From NCBI GenBank assembly GCA_024235175.1, contig JACKMX010000002.1, forward strand, positions 986,001 to 1,050,000: a DNA stretch of 64,000 nucleotides, read 5' to 3'. Of this stretch, positions 44,282-53,605 are shown one piece after another. The notes beneath the pieces are model-generated. The model was not told the DNA's origin, searched no databases, and saw only the letters and a list, made by a program, of their open reading frames with translations. Made by a program: the position numbers and the translations under genes. The stretch is from Chromatiaceae bacterium. Its GTDB lineage: Bacteria > Pseudomonadota > Gammaproteobacteria > Chromatiales > Chromatiaceae. The stretch's first letter is position 1, and every line of letters starts with the position of its first letter.

Positions 44282-44727
44282 GACACAATCTCCTGAAGCC
44301 TTGATGAATTGTTGGTTCTATTTCCATGAGCCGGCGCTGGGGCGCGGATCAGGCGGCAGTATCGCAGAACACAGGGTAATTAAAAACCGTCATCTGTTCG
44401 ATCGCTCCGGCCTCTTTGCCTGGTTGCCGGTGACATACCGGAACCACTGTTTCAATAGTCTCAACCCGCTCTGCACTTGTCAGGCAGGTTGAGGGGGGTG
44501 CACCCGAAGTGATCGCGGAAACTGTATATGATTGCACCGCTTTCGAAACCTGGTGCAGGCAGGTCGTAACAAAAATTCACAGAATCATCACCCGCACTTC
44601 TCAAACAAAGCAGAGAGCCTGCCAGTTACGATCAGCTCGCCGGTTGAGCCATGGATCCGACAAATTGTCGGCTGGGGAGGGAGTCGAGGAAGGTGGCCTT
44701 TCGATATTTTTTTGCTCGATTGTGCTA
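44282..44727. other. Gene-poor intergenic stretch
   Basis: About 450 bp with only short open frames that look random; no tRNA or repeat recognised. The EF-hand gene promoter should lie at the left end. Confidence 0.45.
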
Positions 44728-44762
44728 CAAAAAACGGCGGCCGCCGGATAAGTGGCCGCCGT
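44728..44762 (-). terminator. Intrinsic terminator of the Cys-rich secreted protein gene
   Basis: GC-rich stem ACGGCGGCC / GGCCGCCGT followed, on the minus strand, by a run of six T. It sits 24 bases beyond the stop at 44787. Confidence 0.85.
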
Positions 44763-44786
44763 TCGTCGAGGCGAAAGAGCTGTTTA

Positions 44787-45155
44787 TCAGTCGCACTTGT
44801 TGAGATCAGGGCGGTCACCGGCACAGAAATTCCATCCGTTTGGATCAGGATTGCCGGTTGCGTCGAAACCGCCGACCAGGTCCTCGCCGTTGAATTTGGC
44901 GGTGATGACTTTGTATTTGGTGATATCGAGACGTGAATTGTCGCAGGATTTCAAGGCTGCTGCGGAGCAGGCTTCGGCCGAGTCTGCCGGCTTGCTCTTC
45001 TCACACTCCGCCTGTCCATCGCATTTCTTGAATGATTCCGCCTCCATGCCCTGGCATGCCGTGCGCACATAGTGCACCACACAACCATCGGCAAAGGAAC
45101 TTGCGCTAAAGACCACCCCCATAAGCAAACCCACCACTGCAATTCTAGCTTTCAT
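44787..45155 (-). CDS. Small cysteine-rich secreted protein
   Basis: 122 residues with a clear signal peptide (1-22, ending SFA). The mature protein has nine Cys (for example DGCVVHYVRTAC, KKCDGQAECEKS, EACSAAALKSC, NFCAG and the terminal KCD), pointing to a disulfide-stabilised periplasmic or extracellular protein. CAGGAG lies upstream of the ATG and a strong terminator follows the stop, so it is a real single-gene unit. No family recognised. Confidence 0.7.
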   Translation of the reverse strand: MKARIAVVGLLMGVVFSASSFADGCVVHYVRTACQGMEAESFKKCDGQAECEKSKPADSAEACSAAALKSCDNSRLDITKYKVITAKFNGEDLVGGFDATGNPDPNGWNFCAGDRPDLNKCD

Positions 45156-45318
45156 CTATTGTATTACTCCTGGCTCTATCTTTATGTTGTTCCGACTGCG
45201 GTGTTTTCGCGTCCTGCAATGCAAACGCGCGGCGCAGAATAACTGCAGATGGGTTGCAGTTTTGTGACAAGGCTGGATTATGTTTACCGTTCGGTCAGGT
45301 ATTGAAACGGAACCCTGC

Positions 45319-46563
45319 TTACTCCCTGGTGCGCTCGGGCGTGTTCAGGATCTTCACTTTGTGGATCCGTCGGCCGGAGGCTTGTTTGATCTCGATAGAC
45401 ATGCCGTCGATCTGGAACGATTCATCGGCCGCGGGAATTCTCTCAATGTCGTTCACGATCCAGCGGCTGACGCTGTCCGAATCCCTGCCCCGCAGATCGG
45501 TATTGAAATGGCGTTTGACAATGCCAAGCTCGACACCCCCATCCACTTCGATGCCGTCATCCAGTACGGTGACTCCCGAAGGGCGCTGTTTGTCTGTTTC
45601 GTCATAGATTTCACCGACCAACTCCTCCAATAGGTTCTCCAGCGTCACCAACCCGCGCAGTACGCCATGCTCATCCACCACGATGGCGAGGTGCCGTTTC
45701 TGACGCTGCAGATCGTTGAACAGGCGATCGATCGGCTGGTTAACCGGCACGAATAGCGGCTCGATACCGAACTCCTTCAACGGCTGCTCCATTTTTTGCC
45801 TGCTGATGGCAGTGGCGATATCGTGCCAATGGACTACGCGGGTGATGTTTTCAACCGAACCCCTGAAAACCGGTATGCGGGAGAAGCCGGTTTCGACAAT
45901 TTTCGGCAGCGCCTCGTTGATGCTCAACTCTTCGTTCAACGCAAAGATCTTGTGCCGGCCGGTCATCACATCGGCCACCAGCAGATCGTTGAAAGCGAAT
46001 ACCCGCTCGATGATTTTTGCCTCATCCTTCTCAAAGATGCCCTCCTGGGCACCCCGCATCAACAGGCCGACCAGTTCCGATTCGGTAACCGACGGAGCCT
46101 CCTTGATATCGGTCAGTTTATAAACGAAGTTGATCAAATGTTCGAACAGCCAGACCAGCGGATAGAGCGCCCGCATAAGCAGTTGTACAATGGGTGCGAT
46201 TGACAGCGAAATGCCCACAGAGTGGCGAATGGCCAGGCTCTTCGGCGTGATCTCTCCAAACACCAGAATCAGGAAGGTCAGCACACCAACCGCCACGCCC
46301 GGCCCGAGTGCGCCAAGATGTTCGGTTGCCACCACGGTGGCAAAGGCGGACGCACCTATGTTGACCAGATTGTTGCCAATCAACAGTGCGATCAACATTC
46401 TGGTGGAGTGCTTTTTCAGATACACCAGTGCCTTGGCGCCACTGTGCCGATCTCTCTCAAGTGCTTCTGCACGTGCCAGCGTGATTGCAGTCAAAGCTGT
46501 CTCCGATCCGGAAAAAAGCCCGGAGAGAAACAACAGAAAAACAAGAATCAAAATGTCACTCAT
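45319..46563 (-). CDS. CorC/HlyC-family (CNNM, DUF21-CBS) membrane protein
   Basis: 414 residues. N-terminal DUF21 domain with about four membrane segments (LILVFLLFLSGLFSGSETAL, MLIALLIGNNLVNIGASAFA), paired CBS domains at about 195-330 (VMTGRHKIFALNEELSINEA; LAIVVDEHGVLRGLVTLENL), then a CorC_HlyC transporter-associated domain with DSVSRWIVNDIERIPA. Homologues are implicated in magnesium/cobalt efflux or homeostasis. The motif SGSETALTAI is a family hallmark. Single gene. Confidence 0.88.
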   Translation of the reverse strand: MSDILILVFLLFLSGLFSGSETALTAITLARAEALERDRHSGAKALVYLKKHSTRMLIALLIGNNLVNIGASAFATVVATEHLGALGPGVAVGVLTFLILVFGEITPKSLAIRHSVGISLSIAPIVQLLMRALYPLVWLFEHLINFVYKLTDIKEAPSVTESELVGLLMRGAQEGIFEKDEAKIIERVFAFNDLLVADVMTGRHKIFALNEELSINEALPKIVETGFSRIPVFRGSVENITRVVHWHDIATAISRQKMEQPLKEFGIEPLFVPVNQPIDRLFNDLQRQKRHLAIVVDEHGVLRGLVTLENLLEELVGEIYDETDKQRPSGVTVLDDGIEVDGGVELGIVKRHFNTDLRGRDSDSVSRWIVNDIERIPAADESFQIDGMSIEIKQASGRRIHKVKILNTPERTRE

Positions 46564-46912
46564 AACTACGCAATTCGCCTCTCTTTTCGCGCTCTGCTGA
46601 AGTTGATGTTCAGCCCGTCAGGATTCGGGGAGCAATGACGTTGCCTTAACCGAAAACCGGGGATGGGAATGTACAAAGCACGACTGATAATCCCCCCCAG
46701 CCACAACCGTGGCGACCGGCTTGGTCATTGCTGGCTGCGTCGAGTATAACAAAAGCATGCAGATGCGGAAAAAAGCAGGCTGCAAAACTGACATTAGAGA
46801 AGTAGAGGGGATCCTCAAAAGGATGACGAGAAAATGTGACGGAGGGAATAAATTTTATACAGTCCCGTAGGGTGCAATAACCAAAGGGCATTGCACCGCA
46901 TGCTTTTCTTCA
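46564..46912. other. Intergenic region before the repeat island
   Basis: About 350 bp; only short unconvincing open frames. The right end borders the first 501-bp repeat. Confidence 0.45.
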
Positions 46913-47413
46913 CAGCGAGTAGCCCGGATGAAGTGAAACGTAATCCGGGATAAACTCCTCCAACGATCAACTACCGCCCAAGCCAAACTCCGGGAGGCAC
47001 ATTTTTCTTCACCGTCAAGCTATGCGATCGCTCCGCTAGTCATCTTATAACGCATATTCTACTCGCTGCGGAGAAATATTTGGGGTCAGTACCGAATGGC
47101 ACTTAGTTTAAGCCGATACGGGTTGTTTCTGGAGGAAACGCCAGTGGCAGGCGACCCACAGGGATGTGGGAAGGTAGAGCAATGCAGGAGCAATTGCCGA
47201 GATGCCACTGTCGAGCCTACGCCACACATGGACGTGCAAGTGCCGCGTAAGGCAGGAACCGATAGCGGCCATGGACGTATTTACGGCGTTTTCCGGAAGA
47301 AATGACCTGTGTCGGCTAGTCAACTACTCGACGATTATAGTTAAGCATGTGCCATTCGGGTCAGTACCCTACAGCCCAACTCAGAGAAAATAATAGATGC
47401 GTCCCCATTTTCA
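46913..47413 (+). repeat. 501-bp direct repeat, copy A
   Basis: Matches 53800-54300 over its whole length with only a handful of substitutions. It opens with a hairpin-forming AGCCCGGAT...ATCCGGG motif, contains a full copy of the small AATGGCAC element, and ends GATGCGTCCCCATTTTCA. Its right end has replaced the 5' part of the Rhs gene. Confidence 0.9.
47084..47369 (+). repeat. Dispersed small element, copy 3
   Basis: Inverted ends AATGGCAC / GTGCCATT with outer direct repeats GGTCAGTACC on both sides. Opposite orientation to copies 1 and 2. Carries the 69-codon open frame at 47096-47305. Confidence 0.85.
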
Positions 47414-47713
47414 TTCAGATGGTAGCAACTTGATGTTGGTTGACGAGAACGCGAGACAAGTGCAGTTGATACCGGGTGGGGAGGACCCAACAACTGTCTT
47501 GATTCCCGAGAATGACTGGATCGTTCATGATTTGGGAAGCATCCGCATTGTCCAGTTTCAGGGTACGGATGCGCAGAACATTCAACTTTACGGAAGCTTG
47601 TATTTCTTTATCGGCGCATCCGGTTCAAGCGATTACAGTGTCATCAACCGTCTTCAGACACCGGAAAAATCGGTTGACTACTACTTTTCTTCGACGCCGG
47701 GTTCAAATGTATA

Positions 47714-49346
47714 CCCATTCATTGCATAAATTCTGACGAAAACGGAATCAAGCTACTTGTTTGAGCACATCCAAATAATGCAACAACTCGGATTTGACAG
47801 CTGGATTAACGCTCATCGTCAAAGTCAAGGTCCCTTGAGGCCTGGTCAGCCGTCCGGCTCGCTGAATCAGTTGACGCCGCAGAGTGCCGAGCCGTGTAAA
47901 GTGCCACAGCGGTGCACGTCGTTCAGTGGTAGCGCATTGCTGTTCGTTGGTGAGCATCTGCATTTCCCGGTTGAGGTTATGCACCAACATCGCTGCCAGT
48001 ACAAACACCTGATTCCCCGCTTGTCTTCGGGTCGGAACATAGTCCATCTGGGTCTGCGACTTCAACTCAGCGAAAATACCCTCCTGGGCACCGCGGCCGT
48101 TGTGATAGCGCAACACTTTTCTGGCACTGAGACGCTTATTGGTGATGATCACCTTGAAGTCGTGGCCGTATTCATAGGGGATGAACAGATCCAGTTGAAT
48201 CGGTTCCTTATACTGTTTCCGGTTTCCGGTACGGATAAAGAGAAAACGCTGTTTTGTGTGCCATTTTTTAGGTTTCCAGCGGTGCTCGAAAAAATCACAT
48301 CGATCACCCAAGCGATGCCAGCGTTTCCGCCGTTCTATCATGCCCTTGAGTTCGGTGAAACGCTCAAAGGGCACACTGATGCTGAATTCAACGCCTTCGG
48401 CATTGAGCATGCCGATGATGGCATCCGAGAAGAAGGCGCTATCCATCCGTACTTCAATTTTGGCCCTGGGCAGAACAGCGCGTATTTCCTGGACACATTC
48501 CAGGATGAATGCCTGGGCGCCGTTGGAGTCATGCACATTACCGGGACGATGCCAAACATCGAATACTTGGCCGGTCTGCGCCAATGTGCAGAACAGCGGA
48601 TAGTAGCTGCGTTGCCCCTTCTTCTTGCGGTTGAAACCCACCGCCGTGCCTTCGGCGAAACGACCGGTGGCGAGTACCGAGCCGTCGAAATCCAAGGTAA
48701 TCCGTGCCAGGCCAAGATCATCAAGGCGTTGCAGAACCTGTTGCCTGTTGAGTCGGCGCAGCTTGTCCACGCTGCGGCTGTCCATCCCCGCCAGCGTACG
48801 GCTGACCGTCGCGACATCCGGCAGACGAGCGATTCCCAACAGACGGCGCACCATGGGGTCATCCTTGTAGTAACGCATATCCTGAAGTCGCCGGTATCCC
48901 AGCAGAAGATGGACGATCAGCAGCAGTACGGTGAGACCATGACCAAAGATTGGGCTGACCTTCAGATGCCGGAAACAGCCCGTGAGTTGTTCTTTCAATC
49001 CGAGCCGATTGAACAACGCTTGAAACAGGACCAGACCGGCAAAAGAGCTCAGGCGTTGGTCTTCGAATCGAATCTCGGGAATGCGATGTGTTTTGCGATG
49101 AACGCTGGCTTTGCTACACTTCATCCAAACGGTCTCCGTTGGTTCATTGGTTTGGTGTGGTGCCTCCAATTTTACCAACTCAGGGATCGTTTTTTTATTG
49201 CTGAACGCCATTTTGTCGCATCATTTTTTGGTATTTTCTGGATCGCACTATTGGTGAACTCCAGCTACAAGCGTATGACGTCCAGCACAGCGCGTAGATA
49301 AATGGGTTCGCGTAGTTTTTGACGCATTTTTTATGCAACTAACGGG
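47714..49346 (-). mobile_element. IS1380-family insertion sequence, copy A (1633 bp)
   Basis: Ends are imperfect inverted repeats: CCCATTCATTGCATAAA at the left and CCCGTTAGTTGCATAAA on the opposite strand at the right. A 4-bp target duplication TATA flanks it (47710-47713 and 49347-49350), as expected for the family. It interrupts the Rhs gene. Copy B at 50843-52475 has the same length and, as far as I compared, the same sequence. Confidence 0.93.
47748..49211 (-). CDS. IS1380-family transposase, copy A
   Basis: 487-residue DDE transposase. Features include LGLKEQLTGCFRHLKVSPIFGHG split over the N-terminal helices, LARITLDFDGSVLATGR with a candidate catalytic Asp, EVRMDSAFFSD with the second, and GRGAQEGIFAELKSQ near the C-terminus with the Glu. 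The translated protein equals that of copy B, so both copies are recent. The long open frame on the opposite strand is a shadow. Confidence 0.93.
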   Translation of the reverse strand: MAFSNKKTIPELVKLEAPHQTNEPTETVWMKCSKASVHRKTHRIPEIRFEDQRLSSFAGLVLFQALFNRLGLKEQLTGCFRHLKVSPIFGHGLTVLLLIVHLLLGYRRLQDMRYYKDDPMVRRLLGIARLPDVATVSRTLAGMDSRSVDKLRRLNRQQVLQRLDDLGLARITLDFDGSVLATGRFAEGTAVGFNRKKKGQRSYYPLFCTLAQTGQVFDVWHRPGNVHDSNGAQAFILECVQEIRAVLPRAKIEVRMDSAFFSDAIIGMLNAEGVEFSISVPFERFTELKGMIERRKRWHRLGDRCDFFEHRWKPKKWHTKQRFLFIRTGNRKQYKEPIQLDLFIPYEYGHDFKVIITNKRLSARKVLRYHNGRGAQEGIFAELKSQTQMDYVPTRRQAGNQVFVLAAMLVHNLNREMQMLTNEQQCATTERRAPLWHFTRLGTLRRQLIQRAGRLTRPQGTLTLTMSVNPAVKSELLHYLDVLKQVA

Positions 49347-50388
49347 TATATACTGGCTATGATCCATTTACCGGAAATACCGCAACACTCACGGTAGAGG
49401 CTTCTACTCGTACCATCACGATCGAAGAGCAAGGCTTGCCGGCAGAAGCGTATACAATTGATGAATCAGACTGGGTCGTTGAAACAATCGGTGGTTACGA
49501 GTACACGACGTTTTCCTATGCTGATGGGAATTTATCAGTCAGCGGCCAAATATCACAGAACGGAGCGACGAACAACGCCGGATTGCATATCCAGATAGGA
49601 AGTTATCAATCAAACTCCTATTTTTTGTATTTACAGGAAAGTAGAGAAATCGAGGTCAATTATGTTCACAATGACCACCTAGGTACGCCCAAGGCTGTTA
49701 CGGATGAATCCGGAACGGTTGTATGGAGGGCAAATCATGATCCATTTGGCGCTGCAACGGTTGCTGCCGGCAGTATTGAATTCAATCTTCGCTTTCCGGG
49801 GCAGTATTATGATCAGGAAACTGGGCTGCATTACAACTACTTCAGAACGTACGACTTCAGCACCGGGAGATATCTCGAATCAGATCCAATTGGACTACGA
49901 GGCGGACTAAATACCTATGCGTATGTCGGTGGCAACCCCATTCTATTTATTGATCCGCTTGGGCTTGCTGGATGCTACGTTGGGTACCCAGGTTATCCTA
50001 TTACAATCCCTAATACCGATATTCAAGTGCCAATCACCCATGCCGGTGTTGTGTCGTATGATGCGAAAGGAAATACCCGTTATTATGAGTATGGAAGATA
50101 TGATAGTGACTTTGGGAACGTACGTAGACGGGCAATACCCGATGTTGAGATCGGGCCAGATGGGCAACCAACTCCTCAGTCATGGGCAGAGATGGTAGAT
50201 GCCATAAATCGGTTCGGTAATGGCGTGGAAGCTGAGTTAGATTGTGACACCGAAGCAGATGCAGATGATATAAATGAATTCGCCGAAAATCGCATGAACG
50301 ATCGGAATCGCGCGCCTTACAGTTGGAAACCTTGGAGTTATAATACATGCACAACATTTGCAAACGATGCAATGGCTGCGGGGGCTAG

Positions 50389-50709
50389 ATGAGTAAGTGG
50401 TTTCCGTGGTCCTTATTTGGTACTGCATTTCTGGCGGCTGTATACATATTTGTATTGCTTTTAGATGCTGGGGCCTCGTTGTCAAATGCAAGGTCAGAAA
50501 CAGAACGTATTCGAGATCGCAGTGACCTTGTTCTGTCGATTCTTCGTCGCGATTGGCTGGGAAAGAAAGCTGCTTCTGTTACCGAGCTATCCGAGGCGCT
50601 TCACCAAAAAGGAGTAATCACTGGAAATGAGAATGGTCTGTTGGAAATTGGTGACTTAATCTTTGAGACTAAGGATGGTTTTGTCACGGATATACGCTAT
50701 ATCGACTGA
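50389..50709 (+). CDS. Probable immunity protein for the Rhs toxin tip
   Basis: 106 residues. One N-terminal membrane segment (SLFGTAFLAAVYIFVLLLDAG) anchors a small periplasmic domain (LVLSILRRDWLGKKAASVTELS, GLLEIGDLIFETKDGFVTDIRY). Start overlaps the toxin stop by 4 bases (ATGA), the usual toxin-immunity layout. The design resembles membrane-tethered immunity proteins such as the Imm58 type, and a periplasmic location fits a peptidoglycan-directed toxin. The gene is intact although its toxin gene is broken, so it may persist as an orphan immunity gene. Confidence 0.65.
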   Translation: MSKWFPWSLFGTAFLAAVYIFVLLLDAGASLSNARSETERIRDRSDLVLSILRRDWLGKKAASVTELSEALHQKGVITGNENGLLEIGDLIFETKDGFVTDIRYID

Positions 50710-50842
50710 TGGGGAATACAAAAAAGAATGGTGACATAAAGAGAAAAAGGTGACGCATTTATTTTCGGCGTAATCCTTTCCCAGTGGAGATGATTCCATT
50801 GGGCCATTTACACATAATGCTGATTACGCGGCTTTGAGTAAA

Positions 50843-52475
50843 CCCATTCATTGCATAAATTCTGACGAAAACGGAATCAAGCTACTTGTTTGAGCACATC
50901 CAAATAATGCAACAACTCGGATTTGACAGCTGGATTAACGCTCATCGTCAAAGTCAAGGTCCCTTGAGGCCTGGTCAGCCGTCCGGCTCGCTGAATCAGT
51001 TGACGCCGCAGAGTGCCGAGCCGTGTAAAGTGCCACAGCGGTGCACGTCGTTCAGTGGTAGCGCATTGCTGTTCGTTGGTGAGCATCTGCATTTCCCGGT
51101 TGAGGTTATGCACCAACATCGCTGCCAGTACAAACACCTGATTCCCCGCTTGTCTTCGGGTCGGAACATAGTCCATCTGGGTCTGCGACTTCAACTCAGC
51201 GAAAATACCCTCCTGGGCACCGCGGCCGTTGTGATAGCGCAACACTTTTCTGGCACTGAGACGCTTATTGGTGATGATCACCTTGAAGTCGTGGCCGTAT
51301 TCATAGGGGATGAACAGATCCAGTTGAATCGGTTCCTTATACTGTTTCCGGTTTCCGGTACGGATAAAGAGAAAACGCTGTTTTGTGTGCCATTTTTTAG
51401 GTTTCCAGCGGTGCTCGAAAAAATCACATCGATCACCCAAGCGATGCCAGCGTTTCCGCCGTTCTATCATGCCCTTGAGTTCGGTGAAACGCTCAAAGGG
51501 CACACTGATGCTGAATTCAACGCCTTCGGCATTGAGCATGCCGATGATGGCATCCGAGAAGAAGGCGCTATCCATCCGTACTTCAATTTTGGCCCTGGGC
51601 AGAACAGCGCGTATTTCCTGGACACATTCCAGGATGAATGCCTGGGCGCCGTTGGAGTCATGCACATTACCGGGACGATGCCAAACATCGAATACTTGGC
51701 CGGTCTGCGCCAATGTGCAGAACAGCGGATAGTAGCTGCGTTGCCCCTTCTTCTTGCGGTTGAAACCCACCGCCGTGCCTTCGGCGAAACGACCGGTGGC
51801 GAGTACCGAGCCGTCGAAATCCAAGGTAATCCGTGCCAGGCCAAGATCATCAAGGCGTTGCAGAACCTGTTGCCTGTTGAGTCGGCGCAGCTTGTCCACG
51901 CTGCGGCTGTCCATCCCCGCCAGCGTACGGCTGACCGTCGCGACATCCGGCAGACGAGCGATTCCCAACAGACGGCGCACCATGGGGTCATCCTTGTAGT
52001 AACGCATATCCTGAAGTCGCCGGTATCCCAGCAGAAGATGGACGATCAGCAGCAGTACGGTGAGACCATGACCAAAGATTGGGCTGACCTTCAGATGCCG
52101 GAAACAGCCCGTGAGTTGTTCTTTCAATCCGAGCCGATTGAACAACGCTTGAAACAGGACCAGACCGGCAAAAGAGCTCAGGCGTTGGTCTTCGAATCGA
52201 ATCTCGGGAATGCGATGTGTTTTGCGATGAACGCTGGCTTTGCTACACTTCATCCAAACGGTCTCCGTTGGTTCATTGGTTTGGTGTGGTGCCTCCAATT
52301 TTACCAACTCAGGGATCGTTTTTTTATTGCTGAACGCCATTTTGTCGCATCATTTTTTGGTATTTTCTGGATCGCACTATTGGTGAACTCCAGCTACAAG
52401 CGTATGACGTCCAGCACAGCGCGTAGATAAATGGGTTCGCGTAGTTTTTGACGCATTTTTTATGCAACTAACGGG
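50843..52475 (-). mobile_element. IS1380-family insertion sequence, copy B (1633 bp)
   Basis: Same length, ends and orientation as copy A, but with its own 4-bp target duplication TAAA (50839-50842 and 52476-52479). The different duplications show two independent insertions rather than one composite transposon. It landed next to a GACGCATTTATTTT-type repeat. Confidence 0.93.
50877..52340 (-). CDS. IS1380-family transposase, copy B
   Basis: 487-residue DDE transposase with a protein sequence identical to copy A. Starts MAFSNKKTIPELVKLE. Identity of the two copies implies recent activity, and the intact frame suggests the element can still move. Confidence 0.93.
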   Translation of the reverse strand: MAFSNKKTIPELVKLEAPHQTNEPTETVWMKCSKASVHRKTHRIPEIRFEDQRLSSFAGLVLFQALFNRLGLKEQLTGCFRHLKVSPIFGHGLTVLLLIVHLLLGYRRLQDMRYYKDDPMVRRLLGIARLPDVATVSRTLAGMDSRSVDKLRRLNRQQVLQRLDDLGLARITLDFDGSVLATGRFAEGTAVGFNRKKKGQRSYYPLFCTLAQTGQVFDVWHRPGNVHDSNGAQAFILECVQEIRAVLPRAKIEVRMDSAFFSDAIIGMLNAEGVEFSISVPFERFTELKGMIERRKRWHRLGDRCDFFEHRWKPKKWHTKQRFLFIRTGNRKQYKEPIQLDLFIPYEYGHDFKVIITNKRLSARKVLRYHNGRGAQEGIFAELKSQTQMDYVPTRRQAGNQVFVLAAMLVHNLNREMQMLTNEQQCATTERRAPLWHFTRLGTLRRQLIQRAGRLTRPQGTLTLTMSVNPAVKSELLHYLDVLKQVA

Positions 52476-52536
52476 TAAATAAAGGGGACGTATCTATTTT
52501 CAAACACTGCACCACCCAAGCCCCGCTATTGCGGGG

Positions 52537-52761
52537 TCAGCGGCTCATCTGAATCAGCTCAATATCTTTCTTCAGCAATTCATTGACGAATACCGAGAGG
52601 TCGACGCCCTTGGCATTAGCAAGTGCGGCAAGCGTGTTTTGTACATTGGCTTCGAGATGGATAGGCATTTGCAATTGTGTGTTCGGGCGGTAAAACTTGC
52701 CGCGTGTACCGCCGGAAAAATCGATTTCCTCGGGCATGTCATCATTTGTCTGTGTTGTCAT
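52537..52761 (-). CDS. brnA: BrnA-type antitoxin
   Basis: 74 residues from the ATG at 52761 (AAGGTG six bases upstream); a GTG at 52770 is the alternative. EIDFSGGTRGKFYRPNTQLQ followed by a short ribbon-helix-helix-like C-terminus (NTLAALANAKGVDLSVFVNE, LLKKDIELI) is typical of antitoxins paired with BrnT. It should bind BrnT and repress the operon. Encoded directly after the toxin. Confidence 0.8.
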   Translation of the reverse strand: MTTQTNDDMPEEIDFSGGTRGKFYRPNTQLQMPIHLEANVQNTLAALANAKGVDLSVFVNELLKKDIELIQMSR

Positions 52762-52771
52762 TGTATTCACC

Positions 52772-53080
52772 TTATCGAGGTTCGTTCTCGTATTGCTGCC
52801 GTTCTTGGCGCGTGGCCTCGCGTGCCGAAATCAGGCGGACTCTGGCCATGTTGGCGTCCAGCATTTGGTAAGTATGGGCCACGGCCAGCAATCGGCCCTC
52901 ACTGCTTTGGCCCAGGGTAAACCAGCGTTCCTCTGTCTGGCTGTGCACTTCGTCGAAGACGGTCAGCGCCAGCGGATCGAGCATCACGGTTGCGGCTTGG
53001 GCAAACGTGACGCCATGCTTGACCAGATTACTCTGCGCCTTGGCGTCATCCCAGATAATATCCAGCAGGCGTTCTATCAT
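52772..53080 (-). CDS. brnT: BrnT-family ribonuclease toxin
   Basis: 102 residues. Family signatures are IIWDDAKAQSNLVKHGVTFA, ATVMLDPLALTVFDEVHS, EERWFTLGQSSEGRLLAV, and RVRLISAREATRQERQQYE, with the catalytic His/Arg positions of the RelE-like BrnT fold present. It cleaves RNA when free and is neutralised by BrnA encoded 10 bases downstream. Toxin-first order is standard for brnTA. Confidence 0.88.
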   Translation of the reverse strand: MIERLLDIIWDDAKAQSNLVKHGVTFAQAATVMLDPLALTVFDEVHSQTEERWFTLGQSSEGRLLAVAHTYQMLDANMARVRLISAREATRQERQQYENEPR

Positions 53081-53123
53081 CGCGACATATACATCGGTGT
53101 GAGTGCCGAGGCGCCTACGTCTC

Positions 53124-53474
53124 TTATTTAGCCGCCATTCTGGCGCTGTCCCAGCGCCGTGCCTGGTACTTGATAATCAGGCTATCCAGCACTTCCTTCA
53201 CCACGCTCTGTTCTCCCGGTGGTAACTGACTGATTGCCTCGAACTGAAGCGCCAGCTCATCGGCAGGTCTACGCTCCTGTTCCTCGAATAGCAAGAAGTC
53301 GGTACTAACGTGCAGTGCCAAGGCGATCTTCTTGAGCACACCCAGCGACGGCTGGGCCTGTCCGCTCTCGTACTTTTTCTGGCTGTTGACGTGGATACCA
53401 ATGGTATCGGCCATCTGTTGTTGGGTCAGTCCCCGCTCTTTACGCAGTGCGATCAATCGTGCCGGTAAGCTCAT
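53124..53474 (-). CDS. XRE-family transcriptional regulator
   Basis: 116 residues. N-terminal helix-turn-helix (LPARLIALRKERGLTQQQMA, DTIGIHVNSQKKYESGQAQP, then LGVLKKIALALHVSTDFLLF) and a C-terminal helix with EQSVVKEVLDSLIIKY likely used for dimerisation. Similar small regulators accompany mobile elements. It is upstream of brnT on the same strand (43-bp gap) and divergent from the broken primase gene, so it may control one or both. Confidence 0.85.
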   Translation of the reverse strand: MSLPARLIALRKERGLTQQQMADTIGIHVNSQKKYESGQAQPSLGVLKKIALALHVSTDFLLFEEQERRPADELALQFEAISQLPPGEQSVVKEVLDSLIIKYQARRWDSARMAAK

Positions 53475-53531
53475 GGTCAGATATTAAGTAATCGTAGAAG
53501 CCATTATGCTAACCCCGGTATACAAAGCTGT

Positions 53532-53574
53532 TTGACATATGAACATGTATGTGTACTACAATAAGACATATAAA
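53532..53574 (+). promoter_or_regulatory. Possible promoter/operator between XRE regulator and primase remnant
   Basis: TTGACA at 53532-53537 and TACAAT at 53557-53562 (19-base spacer) precede the primase remnant. Two near-identical GACATAT boxes (about 53534 and 53565) with TGAACATGTATG between them could be the XRE operator. Seen by eye only. Confidence 0.3.
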
Positions 53575-53605
53575 TGGTCTTGACAAGTATATGGAGGGGT
53601 ACCTG

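Larger units (their letters stand above)
47397..50392 (+). pseudogene. Rhs-type polymorphic toxin gene, 5'-truncated and split by an insertion sequence
   Basis: The left fragment (47414-47713) and right fragment (from 49347) join in one frame when the insertion sequence and one TATA are removed, reading SNVYTGYDPFTGN across the joint. The right part contains the Rhs core (YVHNDHLGTPKAVTDESG, GQYYDQETGLHYNYFRTYD, GRYLESDPIGLRGGLNTYAYV, NPILFIDPLGL). Then comes a variable tip of about 140 residues. In the tip, THAGVVSYDAKGNTRYYEYGRYD and YNTCTTFANDAM supply His then Cys in the order of permuted papain/NlpC-P60-type toxins, which typically cut peptidoglycan or amide bonds. The 5' end is lost at the 501-bp repeat, so no functional toxin is expected unless the 3' part is expressed separately. 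Confidence 0.8.

Noticed and set aside
46646..46891. Short minus-strand open frames upstream of the CorC-type gene
   Set aside because: No ribosome site, no recognised domain, and they overlap each other in different frames.
47757..49301. 514-codon open frame antisense to the IS transposase (repeated at 50886-52430)
   Set aside because: It lies fully opposite a clear transposase gene, is identical only because the element is duplicated, and its composition is that of a complementary strand.
49347..50842. Composite transposon formed by the two direct IS1380 copies
   Set aside because: Each copy has its own 4-bp target duplication (TATA and TAAA), and copy A restores the Rhs frame when removed, so they inserted separately.
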